NCBI RefSeq assembly: GCF_030684895.1
Contig: NZ_JAUXXP010000090.1
Location: forward strand, 62,001-126,000
Length of the DNA stretch: 64,000 nt
Direction: 5' to 3'
From: Pseudomonas sp.
GTDB taxonomy: Bacteria > Pseudomonadota > Gammaproteobacteria > Pseudomonadales > Pseudomonadaceae
Each line of letters begins with the position of its first letter. The first letter of the stretch is position 1. The notes under the pieces were generated by a model that did not search any database, was not told the DNA's origin, and was given only the letters and a program-made list of their open reading frames with translations. The position numbers were made by a program, and so were the translations under genes. Below are positions 15,515 through 23,786 of this stretch, in pieces.

Positions 15515-16897
15515 ATGACAGTCCCAAACACCCCCAACCGCCAGACTCAGGACTACCAGGCGCTGGATGCCGCCCACCATATCCACGCCTTTCTTGACCA
15601 GAAAGCGCTGAATGCCGAAGGGCCACGCGTGATGGTGCGCGGCGAGGGCCTGTACCTCTGGGATAACGACGGTAAGCGCTATCTGGACGGTATGTCCGGG
15701 CTGTGGTGCACCAACCTCGGCTACGGCCGCAAGGACCTGGTCGCCGCTGCCAGCAAGCAGATGGAGCAGCTGTCGTACTACAACATGTTCTTCCACACCA
15801 CCCACCCGGCCGTGGTCGAGCTGTCGGAAACCCTGTTCAGCCTGCTGCCCGCCCATTACAGCCACGCCATCTACACCAACTCCGGCTCCGAGGCCAACGA
15901 GGTGCTGATCCGCACCGTGCGCCGCTACTGGCAGATTCTCGGCAAACCGCAGAAGAAGGTGATGATCGGCCGCTGGAACGGTTACCACGGCTCAACCCTG
16001 GCCAGTACCGCCCTGGGCGGGATGAGATTTATGCACGAGATGGGCGGCATGCTGCCGGATATCGCGCATATCGACGAACCCTACTGGTACGCCAATGGCG
16101 GCGAACTGACCCCAGCCGAATTCGGCCGCCGCTGCGCCTTGCAGTTGGAAGAGAAAATTCTCGAACTGGGCGCGGATAACGTTGCCGGGTTTATCGCCGA
16201 ACCCTTCCAGGGCGCCGGCGGCATGATCTTCCCGCCGGAAAGTTACTGGCCGGAAATTCAGCGCATCTGCCGTCAGTACGACGTGCTGCTGTGTGCCGAC
16301 GAAGTCATCGGTGGCTTTGGCCGCACCGGCGAATGGTTCGCGCACGAACACTTCGGTTTCCAACCGGACACCCTGTCGATTGCCAAGGGCCTGACCTCGG
16401 GCTATGTGCCCATGGGAGGCCTGGTGCTCTCCAAGCGCATCGCCGAGGTGCTGGTGGAGCAAGGCGGCGTATTCGCCCATGGCCTGACCTACTCGGGCCA
16501 CCCGGTGGCGGCCGCCGTGGCACTGGCCAATATCAAGGCGCTGCGTGATGAAGGCATCGTCAGCCAGGTCAAGAACGAGACTGGGCCGTATCTGCAGCAG
16601 TGCCTGCGCGAAGTATTTGGTAATCACCCGCTGGTCGGCGATATCCAAGGTACGGGCCTGGTCGCCGCCCTGCAATTTGCCGAGGACAAGAGCAGCCGCA
16701 AACGCTTCACCAATGAAAGCGACATCGCCTGGCGCTGCCGCACCATCGGCTTCGAGGAAGGGCTGATTATCCGCTCCACCCAGGGCCGCATGATCATGGC
16801 TCCGGCCCTGGTGGCTGGGCGCACGGAGCTGGATGAGTTGGTGGAAAAAACCAAGCGCGCGGTGGATCGCACGGCAATGGAGCTGGGGCTGCTGTAA
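15515..16897 (+). CDS. Class III (omega) aminotransferase, SpuC-like
   Basis: A 460-residue PLP enzyme of the class III family. It has NSGSEANE (phosphate cup), GYHGSTLAS, the aspartate of CADEVIGGFGRTGEWF, and the Schiff-base lysine in LSIAKGLTSGYVPMG. Spacing and sequence closely follow Pseudomonas SpuC, the pyruvate-dependent putrescine/cadaverine transaminase. The ATG at 15515 was chosen over an in-frame TTG at 15506, and CGAGG lies upstream. With the aldehyde dehydrogenase and permease it makes a plausible uptake-transamination-oxidation route for a diamine or related amine. Substrate preference needs assay. Confidence 0.92.
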   Translation: MTVPNTPNRQTQDYQALDAAHHIHAFLDQKALNAEGPRVMVRGEGLYLWDNDGKRYLDGMSGLWCTNLGYGRKDLVAAASKQMEQLSYYNMFFHTTHPAVVELSETLFSLLPAHYSHAIYTNSGSEANEVLIRTVRRYWQILGKPQKKVMIGRWNGYHGSTLASTALGGMRFMHEMGGMLPDIAHIDEPYWYANGGELTPAEFGRRCALQLEEKILELGADNVAGFIAEPFQGAGGMIFPPESYWPEIQRICRQYDVLLCADEVIGGFGRTGEWFAHEHFGFQPDTLSIAKGLTSGYVPMGGLVLSKRIAEVLVEQGGVFAHGLTYSGHPVAAAVALANIKALRDEGIVSQVKNETGPYLQQCLREVFGNHPLVGDIQGTGLVAALQFAEDKSSRKRFTNESDIAWRCRTIGFEEGLIIRSTQGRMIMAPALVAGRTELDELVEKTKRAVDRTAMELGLL

Positions 16898-16917
16898 AGC
16901 TTGCCCTAGCGTGCCCG

Positions 16918-16953
16918 CAGCCTGCCGGGATAACTCAGTCGCCCGGCAGGCTG
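16918..16953 (+). terminator. Strong hairpin after aminotransferase gene
   Basis: A perfect 12-bp inverted repeat CAGCCTGCCGGG (16918-16929) / CCCGGCAGGCTG (16942-16953) lies 20 bases after the aminotransferase stop. There is no clear T tract, so it may be a weak terminator or an mRNA-stabilising stem. Confidence 0.5.
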
Positions 16954-17028
16954 AACTTGTGTAACGTCTGTCAACACGGATCGGGTTCACTCGGCCCTGC
17001 ACTGATACCGTTATAGGAGTTATGGGTA

Positions 17029-18198
17029 TTGCGAGCGTGGCGTATTGACTGGCAAAGCATTGCTGAAAAGAACCGAGCCTTTGCGCCAGAGTTGCTTGAG
17101 CAAAACATACGGCGCCTGCGCCTTGCTGCGCCCTGGATTCCCCCCCTCAACCTGATGCACATCTGGTTGTTCTGGCAACGACAACCCGAGTCAGCGAATG
17201 AAGCCTTATGGCGTCAGGGCATTCTTGCCGCGCACACCGGCATGCTGGTGTTCTTCGGGACGTTGGCGTGCATTGCCTGGTATCTAGCCCCCCGGCCGGA
17301 GTTAATCCGGCTCCGTCAGATCAGCGTCAGCGTAGCGGTACTCGGCACGCTGAGTTTCGCCGCCCTGATTAGCGCTATCGATCAATTAGTCACCAGCAGT
17401 ATCACCCCGCTACTGGTGGGGTGTAGCTTGACGGCGCTGGTTTTTTTGCACCGCCCACTTTCCGCCCTTTGGTTGTTTGGCCTGACCCTGGCACTGTTTC
17501 TATTTGGCATCCAACAAACCCAGAGCACCCCAGCGGTCTTGTTGAGCAATCAAGTCAATGGTCTATCCAGTTGTTCCATTGGCCTGCTGTTGGCCTGGCT
17601 GCAATGGCGCAACTTCATACAGATCAACACCCAGAAACAGCGACTACAGGACCAGGCACAGCTACTTGAAGAGCAGAACCGCAAGCTCAGTTACCTTGCC
17701 GAACACGACCCACTGAGCGGCCTGCTCAATCGCCGCGCGTTTAATGCCATCGTCGAGCGTGAATTGCTGCGTTGTCAGCGCACTCAGCAACCATTGTGTT
17801 TGCTGCTGCTTGATCTCGATCATTTCAAGACCGTCAACGACCGCTTCGGTCATCCGCTGGGCGATGTGGTTATCAAGCGCATCGCTACGCTACTTTCCAG
17901 CCAGGTACGAGGCCTCGACAGCCTGGCACGCCTGGGTGGTGAGGAGTTCATGTTATTGCTGGTGAACTGCGACCGCGAGCAGGGGCTACAGATCGCCGAG
18001 AAGCTGCGCCAGCTGGTGGCGACGCAGTTACAGGAGGTGGACGGTAAAGACGTTGCAGTCACCGTAAGCATCGGCATGAGCTATCTGGACGCCGGCCAGC
18101 CAGGTACATACGAAAGCCTCTATGTGGCCAGTGACCGCGCGCTGTACAGCGCCAAACAAGACGGCCGTAACTGCGTGAAGGTGGCTGCGCCTAACTAG
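17029..18198 (+). CDS. Membrane-bound diguanylate cyclase (GGDEF)
   Basis: A 389-residue protein. A hydrophobic N-terminal region (about residues 65-200) has five or six membrane segments, then a short coiled coil (QKQRLQDQAQLLEEQNRKL) leads to a GGDEF domain. The active motif is GGEEF at about residues 303-307, with the inhibitory RxxD site (RGLD) five residues before it, so the enzyme should make c-di-GMP under product inhibition. No in-frame ATG is near the start. TTG at 17029 with AGGAG 9 bases upstream is the best choice. c-di-GMP is needed by the PilZ domain of Alg44 encoded downstream, but a direct link is speculation. Confidence 0.88.
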   Translation: MRAWRIDWQSIAEKNRAFAPELLEQNIRRLRLAAPWIPPLNLMHIWLFWQRQPESANEALWRQGILAAHTGMLVFFGTLACIAWYLAPRPELIRLRQISVSVAVLGTLSFAALISAIDQLVTSSITPLLVGCSLTALVFLHRPLSALWLFGLTLALFLFGIQQTQSTPAVLLSNQVNGLSSCSIGLLLAWLQWRNFIQINTQKQRLQDQAQLLEEQNRKLSYLAEHDPLSGLLNRRAFNAIVERELLRCQRTQQPLCLLLLDLDHFKTVNDRFGHPLGDVVIKRIATLLSSQVRGLDSLARLGGEEFMLLLVNCDREQGLQIAEKLRQLVATQLQEVDGKDVAVTVSIGMSYLDAGQPGTYESLYVASDRALYSAKQDGRNCVKVAAPN

Positions 18199-18226
18199 AA
18201 AACCGCGCCAGCACGCGGTTTTTTTT
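18199..18226. terminator. Bidirectional rho-independent terminator
   Basis: AAAACCGCG (18199-18207), six-base loop, CGCGGTTTT (18214-18222), then more T residues. The A tract on the left makes it work on both strands, ending the diguanylate cyclase gene and the convergent binding-protein gene. Confidence 0.88.
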
Positions 18227-18240
18227 CATCGCTGTACGGC

Positions 18241-19017
18241 TCAGTCGCCGTAGATATCGAAGGTGAAGTACTTGGCCTGAATCTTCTGGTACTCACCGCT
18301 GGCGCGAATCGCCTGAATGGCGTCGTTGAGCTTGCCGAGCAGTTGCGCGTCGCCCTTGCGCACGGCGATGCCGGCGCCTTCACCGAAGTATTTCGGGTCG
18401 GTAAACGCCGGGCCGACGAAGGCGAAGCCCTTGCCGTTGTCGGTTTTCAGAAAGCCTTCATCCACCGGAATGGCGTCGGCCAGGGTGCCGTCCAGACGCG
18501 CGGAAATCAGGTCCAGGTAGATCTCGTTCTGCGAGCTGTAGCGCACCACTTCAACCCCTTGCGCGGCCAGCACTTCGCTGGCGAAGCGGTCGGTGGTGCT
18601 CGAACGCTGCACGCCGATGCGCTTGCCCTTGAGGTTGCTGAAATCGGCGGCAACCTCGCTACCGGCCTTCATCACCAGACGCGCCGGGCTGTAGTAGTAC
18701 TTGCCGGTAAAGTCCACCGACTTGCGCCGCTCATCAGTGATGGTCATGGACGACAGAATGGCGTCGACTTTCTTCACCTTGAGCGAGGGGATCAGGCCAT
18801 CGAACTCCTGCTCGACCCACTGGCAGTCGGTCTTCATTTCGGCGCACAAAGCGTTGCCGATATCCACATCAAAACCGGCAATCTGCCCGCTGGCTTCTTT
18901 GTAGGCGAATGGCGGATAGGCGGCCTCGATACCCAGGCGCAAGGGTTTGTCTGCGGCGAACAGACTGGAGGCGATCAGACTCAGGGCGATGCCGCCCGCC
19001 AGGACGATTTTCTTCAT
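18241..19017 (-). CDS. Periplasmic basic amino-acid binding protein (ABC transporter)
   Basis: A 258-residue protein with a Sec signal peptide (cleavage near LFAADK, about residue 21) and an SBP_bac_3 fold. The LRLGIEAAYPPFAYKEASGQIAGFDVDIGNALC segment and the cysteine pair in ALCAEMKTDC (about residues 58-65) resemble the ArgT/HisJ/AotJ group for lysine, arginine, ornithine or histidine. The ATG at 19017 follows a GGA-type ribosome site. No permease or ATPase gene adjoins, so it must work with components encoded elsewhere. It ends at a terminator shared with the cyclase gene. The ligand is inferred. Confidence 0.9.
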   Translation of the reverse strand: MKKIVLAGGIALSLIASSLFAADKPLRLGIEAAYPPFAYKEASGQIAGFDVDIGNALCAEMKTDCQWVEQEFDGLIPSLKVKKVDAILSSMTITDERRKSVDFTGKYYYSPARLVMKAGSEVAADFSNLKGKRIGVQRSSTTDRFASEVLAAQGVEVVRYSSQNEIYLDLISARLDGTLADAIPVDEGFLKTDNGKGFAFVGPAFTDPKYFGEGAGIAVRKGDAQLLGKLNDAIQAIRASGEYQKIQAKYFTFDIYGD

Positions 19018-19294
19018 GCTGTGGATTCCTGCTGAGGGAGGGACAGGCCCACGCCACCTGGCATTGCTGCGCAGGAAGAGCGGACAACGACGGTTGCTGC
19101 AAGACAGAAGAAAGGCGCGTCAGGTTTGCACCTGAGCGAAAAACGATGGCTGGGTAGCACGCGTGGACGGGTCATATGCCAGTCTCGATTTATACTTTAA
19201 ATTCCATACTGGACTTATATGTACAAGCCGTCAACCGGGCAACAGTCATCGCTGCGACTGAAGGATCAGCGCAGGCGACATAGGCACAATGTGC

Positions 19295-19753
19295 TTAAGG
19301 TTGTTGTTTCCAGCGCTCGGCAGCAGCCTGATCGGAGCAACGCCCTTCAACCCAGCGCGGGCCTTCGGCGGTGTCTTCCTTCTTCCAGAACGGCGCGCGG
19401 GTTTTCAGGTAGTCCATCACGAAGTTGCAGGCATCGAAGGCTGCCTGACGGTGGGCGCTGGTGGTGCCGACAAACACGATTGGCTCGCCCGGTTCCAGGC
19501 GGCCGATACGGTGGATGATCTCGATCCCCAGCAACGGCCAGCGCTGGGCGGCTTCCTCGGCAATCTTGCCTAGGGCCTTTTCGGTCATGCCGGGGAAGTG
19601 TTCGAGAAACATGCCGCCGACTTCGCGCCCTTCGTTGAAGTCACGCACATAGCCAACGAAGCTGACCACCGCGCCAATACCCAGGTTGGCGGCGTGCAGG
19701 GCGTTGAGCTCAACGCCCGGATCGAAGGGTTGCGACTGGACGCGGATGCTCAT
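19295..19753 (-). CDS. moaE: Molybdopterin synthase large subunit
   Basis: A 152-residue MoaE. It forms molybdopterin synthase with MoaD and converts cyclic pyranopterin monophosphate to molybdopterin in the cytoplasm. Family marks are GAVVSFVGYVRDFNEG near residue 27, the LEHFPGM segment, HRIGRLEPGEPIVFVGT, and the active-site lysines in YLKTRAPFWKKE. I chose the ATG at 19753, since longer frames run into repeat DNA. It is separated from moaD by a 157-bp palindromic repeat region, which is unusual because the genes otherwise abut. Confidence 0.95.
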   Translation of the reverse strand: MSIRVQSQPFDPGVELNALHAANLGIGAVVSFVGYVRDFNEGREVGGMFLEHFPGMTEKALGKIAEEAAQRWPLLGIEIIHRIGRLEPGEPIVFVGTTSAHRQAAFDACNFVMDYLKTRAPFWKKEDTAEGPRWVEGRCSDQAAAERWKQQP

Positions 19754-19777
19754 GCAAATGCTCTCTGTGGGAGGGGC

Positions 19778-19899
19778 GTAGGGTGGGTTAGCGGCGCAAA
19801 GCCAAGCGGGCAAAACGACCGAGCAATCCGTGCGCCGCGTAACCCACCACGAGTCCAACTGGTGGCATGGGTATCGCTGCGCTCAACCCATCCTACAAA
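19778..19899. repeat. Dispersed palindromic repeat between moaD and moaE
   Basis: GGTGGGTTAGCGGCGCA (19782-19798) is complementary, with one insertion, to TGCGCCGCGTAACCCACC (19831-19848), forming a hairpin. A second family member, CTCAACCCATCCTACA, follows to 19899. The first type recurs at 48888-49055 and the second near 44029. These look like REP/BIME-type elements. Confidence 0.75.
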
Positions 19900-19910
19900 C
19901 CACAACGCGT

Positions 19911-20153
19911 TCAACCGCCGGTCACAGTGGGAAAAAACGCCACTTCGTCGCCAGCGGTCAACGGCTCATCCAGGCTGCACAGTTCCTGATTGCGCGCGCA
20001 CATCAGGTTCTGCTCGGCCAACACATCCCACACCCCACCGCGACTCAGCAGGTGTTGGCGTAGCTGATCAAGGCTGGTGAACTCGCCGCTAAGCTGCTCG
20101 CCATCCAGGCCGAGGGCTTCGCGGTAACGGGCGAAATACTGCACGCGGATCAT
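19911..20153 (-). CDS. moaD: Molybdopterin synthase sulfur carrier subunit
   Basis: An 80-residue ubiquitin-like protein ending in the required Gly-Gly (PTVTGG). The C-terminus is adenylated and thiocarboxylated, then donates sulfur to the MoaE active site. The GDEVAFFPTVTGG tail is typical. Its ATG overlaps the moaC stop by four bases (ATGA), so moaC and moaD are coupled. Length is normal for the family. It should act with the MoaE encoded next. No odd features beyond the repeat element downstream of it. Confidence 0.95.
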   Translation of the reverse strand: MIRVQYFARYREALGLDGEQLSGEFTSLDQLRQHLLSRGGVWDVLAEQNLMCARNQELCSLDEPLTAGDEVAFFPTVTGG

Positions 20154-20626
20154 GCTTCGTCCTCGGCCTTGAAGTGCCCACTCTTGCCGCCGACCTTCTC
20201 CAGCAGGCGCACGCTCTCAATCACCATGCCGCGATCTACTGCCTTGCACATGTCGTAGATGGTCAGCGCGGCGACGCTGGCGGCGGTCAGGGCTTCCATC
20301 TCCACGCCAGTCTGCCCAGTCAGCTTGCAGCGCGCGGTGATGCGCACGGCATCCGCCCCTTCAGGCGTCAGCTCAACCTTGACGCTGGTGAGCATCAGCG
20401 GGTGGCACAGCGGAATCAGGTCGCTGGTTTTCTTCGCTGCCTGAATGCCGGCGATACGTGCCACGGCGAACACATCGCCCTTGGGGTGATCGCCCTGGGC
20501 AATCATCTGCAGGGTTTCTGGGCGCATACGCACCAAGGCTTCGGCCACGGCTTCACGGACGGTCTGAGCTTTGTCGCTGACGTCGACCATGTTGGCGCGG
20601 CCTTGGGAATCGAGATGGGTTAACAC
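20150..20626 (-). CDS. moaC: Cyclic pyranopterin monophosphate synthase
   Basis: A 158-residue MoaC, which with MoaA converts GTP to cyclic pyranopterin monophosphate, the first step of molybdenum cofactor synthesis. Typical segments are LTHLDSQGRANMVDVS, KGDVFAVARIAGIQAAKKT, LIPLCHPLMLTSV, and GVEMEALTAASVAALTIYDMCKA with catalytic residues near KAVDRGM. The start is a GTG at 20626 with GGAG 7 bases upstream, which removes an unlikely 19-residue extension. It leads the moaCDE group. moaA and moaB are not in the window. Confidence 0.95.
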   Translation of the reverse strand: MLTHLDSQGRANMVDVSDKAQTVREAVAEALVRMRPETLQMIAQGDHPKGDVFAVARIAGIQAAKKTSDLIPLCHPLMLTSVKVELTPEGADAVRITARCKLTGQTGVEMEALTAASVAALTIYDMCKAVDRGMVIESVRLLEKVGGKSGHFKAEDEA

Positions 20627-20771
20627 GGACAGGCTCCAGGCAAGTGTCCGGCGATTGTAAACCCAGGGGTCAGGTTTCGGCACCTGTGAATGCCAGGGGA
20701 TTCAGACGAGAGGTTACGGCGACACCCGGCCCAGCAGGCATAACTGCCTGCTGGGCGAGCGTGAGTGAGGG

Positions 20772-22163
20772 TTACATATGGGTTTCGGCGTACTCGGCAA
20801 GGATCGAGCGCGGCACACCCTGCAGGGTGATGTGCACGCCATGCTCGAAGTCTTTGAAGCGCTCCGTTAGGTAGGTCAGGCCCGAGCTGGGCGCCGATAG
20901 GTAAGGGGTATCGATCTGCGCCAGGTTACCCAGGCACACCACTTTGGAACCGCTGCCGGCACGGGTGATGATGGTTTTCATCTGGTGCGGGGTAAGGTTC
21001 TGGCATTCGTCGATCAGGATCAGGCTCTGCTGAAAGCTGCGGCCACGGATGTAGTTGAGGGATTTGAACTGCAGCGGGACCTTTTGCAGGATGTAGTCGA
21101 CGCTGCCATGGGTGTTCTCGTCGTCCATATGCAGGGCTTCGAGGTTGTCGGTGATCGCGCCGAGCCAAGGCTCCATCTTCTCGGCTTCGGTGCCGGGCAG
21201 AAAACCGATCTCCTGATCCAGCCCCTGCACGCTGCGGGTGGCGATAATCCTGCGGTATCGCTTACTGACCATGGTCTGTTCGATGGCCGCCGCCAGGGCC
21301 AGGATGGTTTTACCGGAACCGGCCGCGCCGGATAGGTTGACCAGGTGGATGTCCGGATCGAGCAAGGCAAACAGCGCCAGTGACTGATAGATATCCCGTG
21401 GCCGCAGGCCCCAGGCTTCCTGGTGCATCAAGGGCTCCTGGTGCATGTCGAGAATCAGCAGTTCGCCGTGCTTGATGCCCTTGATCCAGCCGACAAAGCC
21501 CTGCTCGTCGATGATGAACTCGTTAACGTGCACCGCCGGCAGGTTGTCGGTGAGTTGCACGCGGTGCCAGGTACGGCCGTGATCCTGACGGGTTTCCACC
21601 TTGTTCACGCGGTCCCAGAAGGAGCCGTCCATGTTGTGGTAGCCCTGCGACAGCAAGGACACGTCGTCGACCAGTTGGTCGGTGTGGTAATCCTCGGAAT
21701 CGATGCCACAGGCGCGCGCCTTCAGGCGCATGTTGATGTCTTTGGTCACCAGCACCACGTTGAGGCCGGGGCGGCGGGACTTCAGCTCGACCAGCTGGTT
21801 GATGATCTTGTTGTCGTTGAGGTCTTCCGGCAGCCAGGTGACCGGGGTGGCGCTCTTGCTCATAAGAATCGACAGGAAGCCGCACGGGCCGCTCTTGTCA
21901 CGCTGGATGGCGACGCCGTGTTCCACTTCCTCCGGGTTGGCGCTGCCGAGAATCTTGTCAATCAGACGGATGGCCTGGCGGCACTCGGCGGCCACGCCCT
22001 GTTTGCCGGTTTTAAGCTTGTCCAGTTCCTCCAGTACGGTCATGGGAATGGCAACGTGGTGCTCCTGAAAATTCAGCAGCGCGTTGGGGTCGTGGATCAG
22101 CACATTGGTGTCGAGGGCGTACAGGGTTGGGGCGGTGGGCTTGGAGCGTCCGTGGTCATCCAT
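20772..22163 (-). CDS. PIN-PhoH fusion ATPase
   Basis: A 463-residue fusion. The N-terminal PIN ribonuclease domain has its acidic start in LYALDTNVLIHDP (about residues 14-24) and further acidic residues near DLNDNKIINQ and VTKDINMRLKA. The C-terminal PhoH-type P-loop ATPase has Walker A GAAGSGKT (about 278-285) and Walker B LILIDECQN (about 382). PhoH2-type proteins combine RNA unwinding and cleavage. It is a widespread single-copy protein in Pseudomonas, also annotated as YlaK-like. No toxin-antitoxin partner is visible next to it. The role in RNA turnover is by family, not shown here. Confidence 0.92.
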   Translation of the reverse strand: MDDHGRSKPTAPTLYALDTNVLIHDPNALLNFQEHHVAIPMTVLEELDKLKTGKQGVAAECRQAIRLIDKILGSANPEEVEHGVAIQRDKSGPCGFLSILMSKSATPVTWLPEDLNDNKIINQLVELKSRRPGLNVVLVTKDINMRLKARACGIDSEDYHTDQLVDDVSLLSQGYHNMDGSFWDRVNKVETRQDHGRTWHRVQLTDNLPAVHVNEFIIDEQGFVGWIKGIKHGELLILDMHQEPLMHQEAWGLRPRDIYQSLALFALLDPDIHLVNLSGAAGSGKTILALAAAIEQTMVSKRYRRIIATRSVQGLDQEIGFLPGTEAEKMEPWLGAITDNLEALHMDDENTHGSVDYILQKVPLQFKSLNYIRGRSFQQSLILIDECQNLTPHQMKTIITRAGSGSKVVCLGNLAQIDTPYLSAPSSGLTYLTERFKDFEHGVHITLQGVPRSILAEYAETHM

Positions 22164-22464
22164 ACTCGGTCACCTTCTTGTAGTAGCCAAGCAACGCAGG
22201 GGCGAATCTGCGCCGCGGAGGGGCCGTCGACTCCTCAGTGCCGGGGCTGAGAAGGCTGCAAAAAGGTGAGGGCCAATGGCCGCCACCTGTCTGCAGGGTT
22301 CGGCGGTCTTGCCTTTTAGATACTCCAAAAAAGATGACAGAAAAACGTATTTTTTGAGTTTTTCAGGTTTATTTATCGGAGCGACAAATAGCGCTTGGCG
22401 CACTGCGCGGTCGCCGTTAAAGTCGGAAGTCCCACCGGCGTTCGAGCCGACATATTTTTACCTT
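22164..22464. other. Intergenic region, no gene seen
   Basis: About 300 bases between the metal-efflux gene and the PIN-PhoH gene, both leftward. A/T-rich DNA around 22320-22380 is probably the promoter of the PhoH gene. No stem-loop with a T run and no convincing coding frame was seen. Confidence 0.5.
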
Positions 22465-23472
22465 TCAGCCGCGCACCGCCCCGTGCTCATCGGCACAGCG
22501 ATTGACCTCCACGGTCACATGCACCAGCTCCGCAATCCCCGCCAGCCGCGCCTTGTAGCGATCCGCCGAGCCGTCACCATGGGTTACCACGCTGACGATG
22601 CAGGCGAACTGCGCTCGACCGACACGCCATAGGTGCAGGTCCGCCAGTTCGGTGTCTGCCTCCTGGGCCAAGGCACTGCGCACACGCTCGACCACCGGGC
22701 TGTCCATCTCGCGATCGAGCAGCACCTTGCCGGTTTCGATCAACAGGCCCTTGGCCCACACCGCGATGATTAGCGCACCGATCACGCCCATCAGCGGATC
22801 GAGCCAATCCCAGCCCAGCAGCAAGCCACCGAGCAAGGCGACAATGGCCGCCACCGAGGTCAGCGCATCGGCCAGCACATGGATAAAGGCGGCATGGCGA
22901 TTAAGGTCCTTACCTGTCGCTGGCGCTGCGTGATCGTGATCGTGATCGTGATCGTGATCGACATGATCATGCGCGCCAGCGTGGCTATGGCCCTGCCCAT
23001 GGGCATGTCCGTGGTCATGGCTATCGCGCAGCAGCCAGGCGGAGACCAGGTTGACCAACAGGCCAACCACCGCCACCCACAGCGCCATCTCGAAGGCAAT
23101 CACCTGGGGCTGCAACAAACGCCAGAACGACTCGAACGCCAGCATCGCCACCACCACCAGCAACATCAGTGAACTGGCAAACCCCGCCAGCACCTCAACC
23201 TTCCAGGTGCCAAAAGCAAAGCGTGGGTCGTTGGCATAGCGTCGCGCCAACAGGTAGGCCAGCGCCGTCAGGCCGATGGCGAGCATATGCGAGGCCATGT
23301 GCCAACCGTCGGCGAGCAGGGCCATGGAGTTGAACGCATAGCCGGCGACAATTTCCACCAACATGGTCACCCCGGTCAGCGCGGCAACGCGCCAGGCCTG
23401 ACGTTCAGCGGTGGTTTCCAGCGGGCGATAGTCGTGGGATGGCTCCCAGCGCGAATGATTGCAAGCGGTCAT
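22465..23472 (-). CDS. dmeF: CDF-family divalent metal efflux protein, DmeF-like
   Basis: A 335-residue cation diffusion facilitator with six membrane segments. The metal-binding motifs ADGWHMASH (segment 2) and HVLADALTSV (segment 5) match DmeF, a Co/Ni exporter, rather than ZitB. A His-rich loop (about residues 150-182) contains alternating Asp-His pairs and probably binds metal in the cytoplasm; it is encoded by a perfect tandem hexamer. A C-terminal cytoplasmic domain follows. No DmeR-type repressor gene is adjacent. Metal preference is inferred from the signature motifs. Confidence 0.88.
   Translation of the reverse strand: MTACNHSRWEPSHDYRPLETTAERQAWRVAALTGVTMLVEIVAGYAFNSMALLADGWHMASHMLAIGLTALAYLLARRYANDPRFAFGTWKVEVLAGFASSLMLLVVVAMLAFESFWRLLQPQVIAFEMALWVAVVGLLVNLVSAWLLRDSHDHGHAHGQGHSHAGAHDHVDHDHDHDHDHAAPATGKDLNRHAAFIHVLADALTSVAAIVALLGGLLLGWDWLDPLMGVIGALIIAVWAKGLLIETGKVLLDREMDSPVVERVRSALAQEADTELADLHLWRVGRAQFACIVSVVTHGDGSADRYKARLAGIAELVHVTVEVNRCADEHGAVRG
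22931..22960. repeat. Five tandem TGATCG hexamers in dmeF
   Basis: Exactly five copies of TGATCG encode Asp-His dipeptides in the His-rich loop of the efflux protein. Slippage would change the number of metal-binding pairs without breaking the frame. Confidence 0.9.
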
Positions 23473-23538
23473 GACAGCTCCTTGGAGGATTCGACCTGGG
23501 CAGACTACAACCCCGTGGCGGCCCCTGGGTCAAGCGCC

Positions 23539-23691
23539 TAGCCCGGACGATCAGTAGGAGCCCGCTGATGAGGAGTAGCCCGAACAAGCGCAGCGCAGTC
23601 CGGGGCACGGTGCTGCAGGCGGTGTATTTCCCGGATTGCGCCAGGGCTTATCCGGGCTACAAGCTGCATCGCGGGCATGGCCCGCTCCTAC
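23539..23691. repeat. Composite interleaved palindromic repeats
   Basis: TAGCCCGGA (23539-23547) pairs with TCCGGGCTA (23651-23659). GTAGGAGC (23554-23561) pairs with GCTCCTAC (23684-23691). Two dispersed repeat families seen elsewhere in the window are therefore interleaved here, filling most of the 314-bp gap upstream of yaaA. Confidence 0.7.
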
Positions 23692-23786
23692 ATCCAGCAG
23701 GTCACAAAACAATCCATCGGCATAATAGCTAGAGCCTCGACCACCGCTCGGCCTAAAATCGCCGCAGACTTTCAGGAGCACAGCTT

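Noticed and set aside
14709..15626. A 305-codon minus-strand frame opposite the permease
   Set aside because: It has Gln/Gly/Arg-rich shadow composition, and the opposing permease is certain.
17022..17048. Eight-residue upstream frame at the cyclase start as a leader peptide gene
   Set aside because: The ribosome site is only two bases from its ATG, too close for good initiation; kept only as part of a low-interest note.
22164..22464. Small RNA or riboswitch in the dmeF-PhoH gap
   Set aside because: No conserved structure or terminator could be seen by eye; a covariance-model search would be needed.
22931..22960. CRISPR-like or regulatory repeat array
   Set aside because: The hexamers are in frame within dmeF and encode Asp-His pairs.
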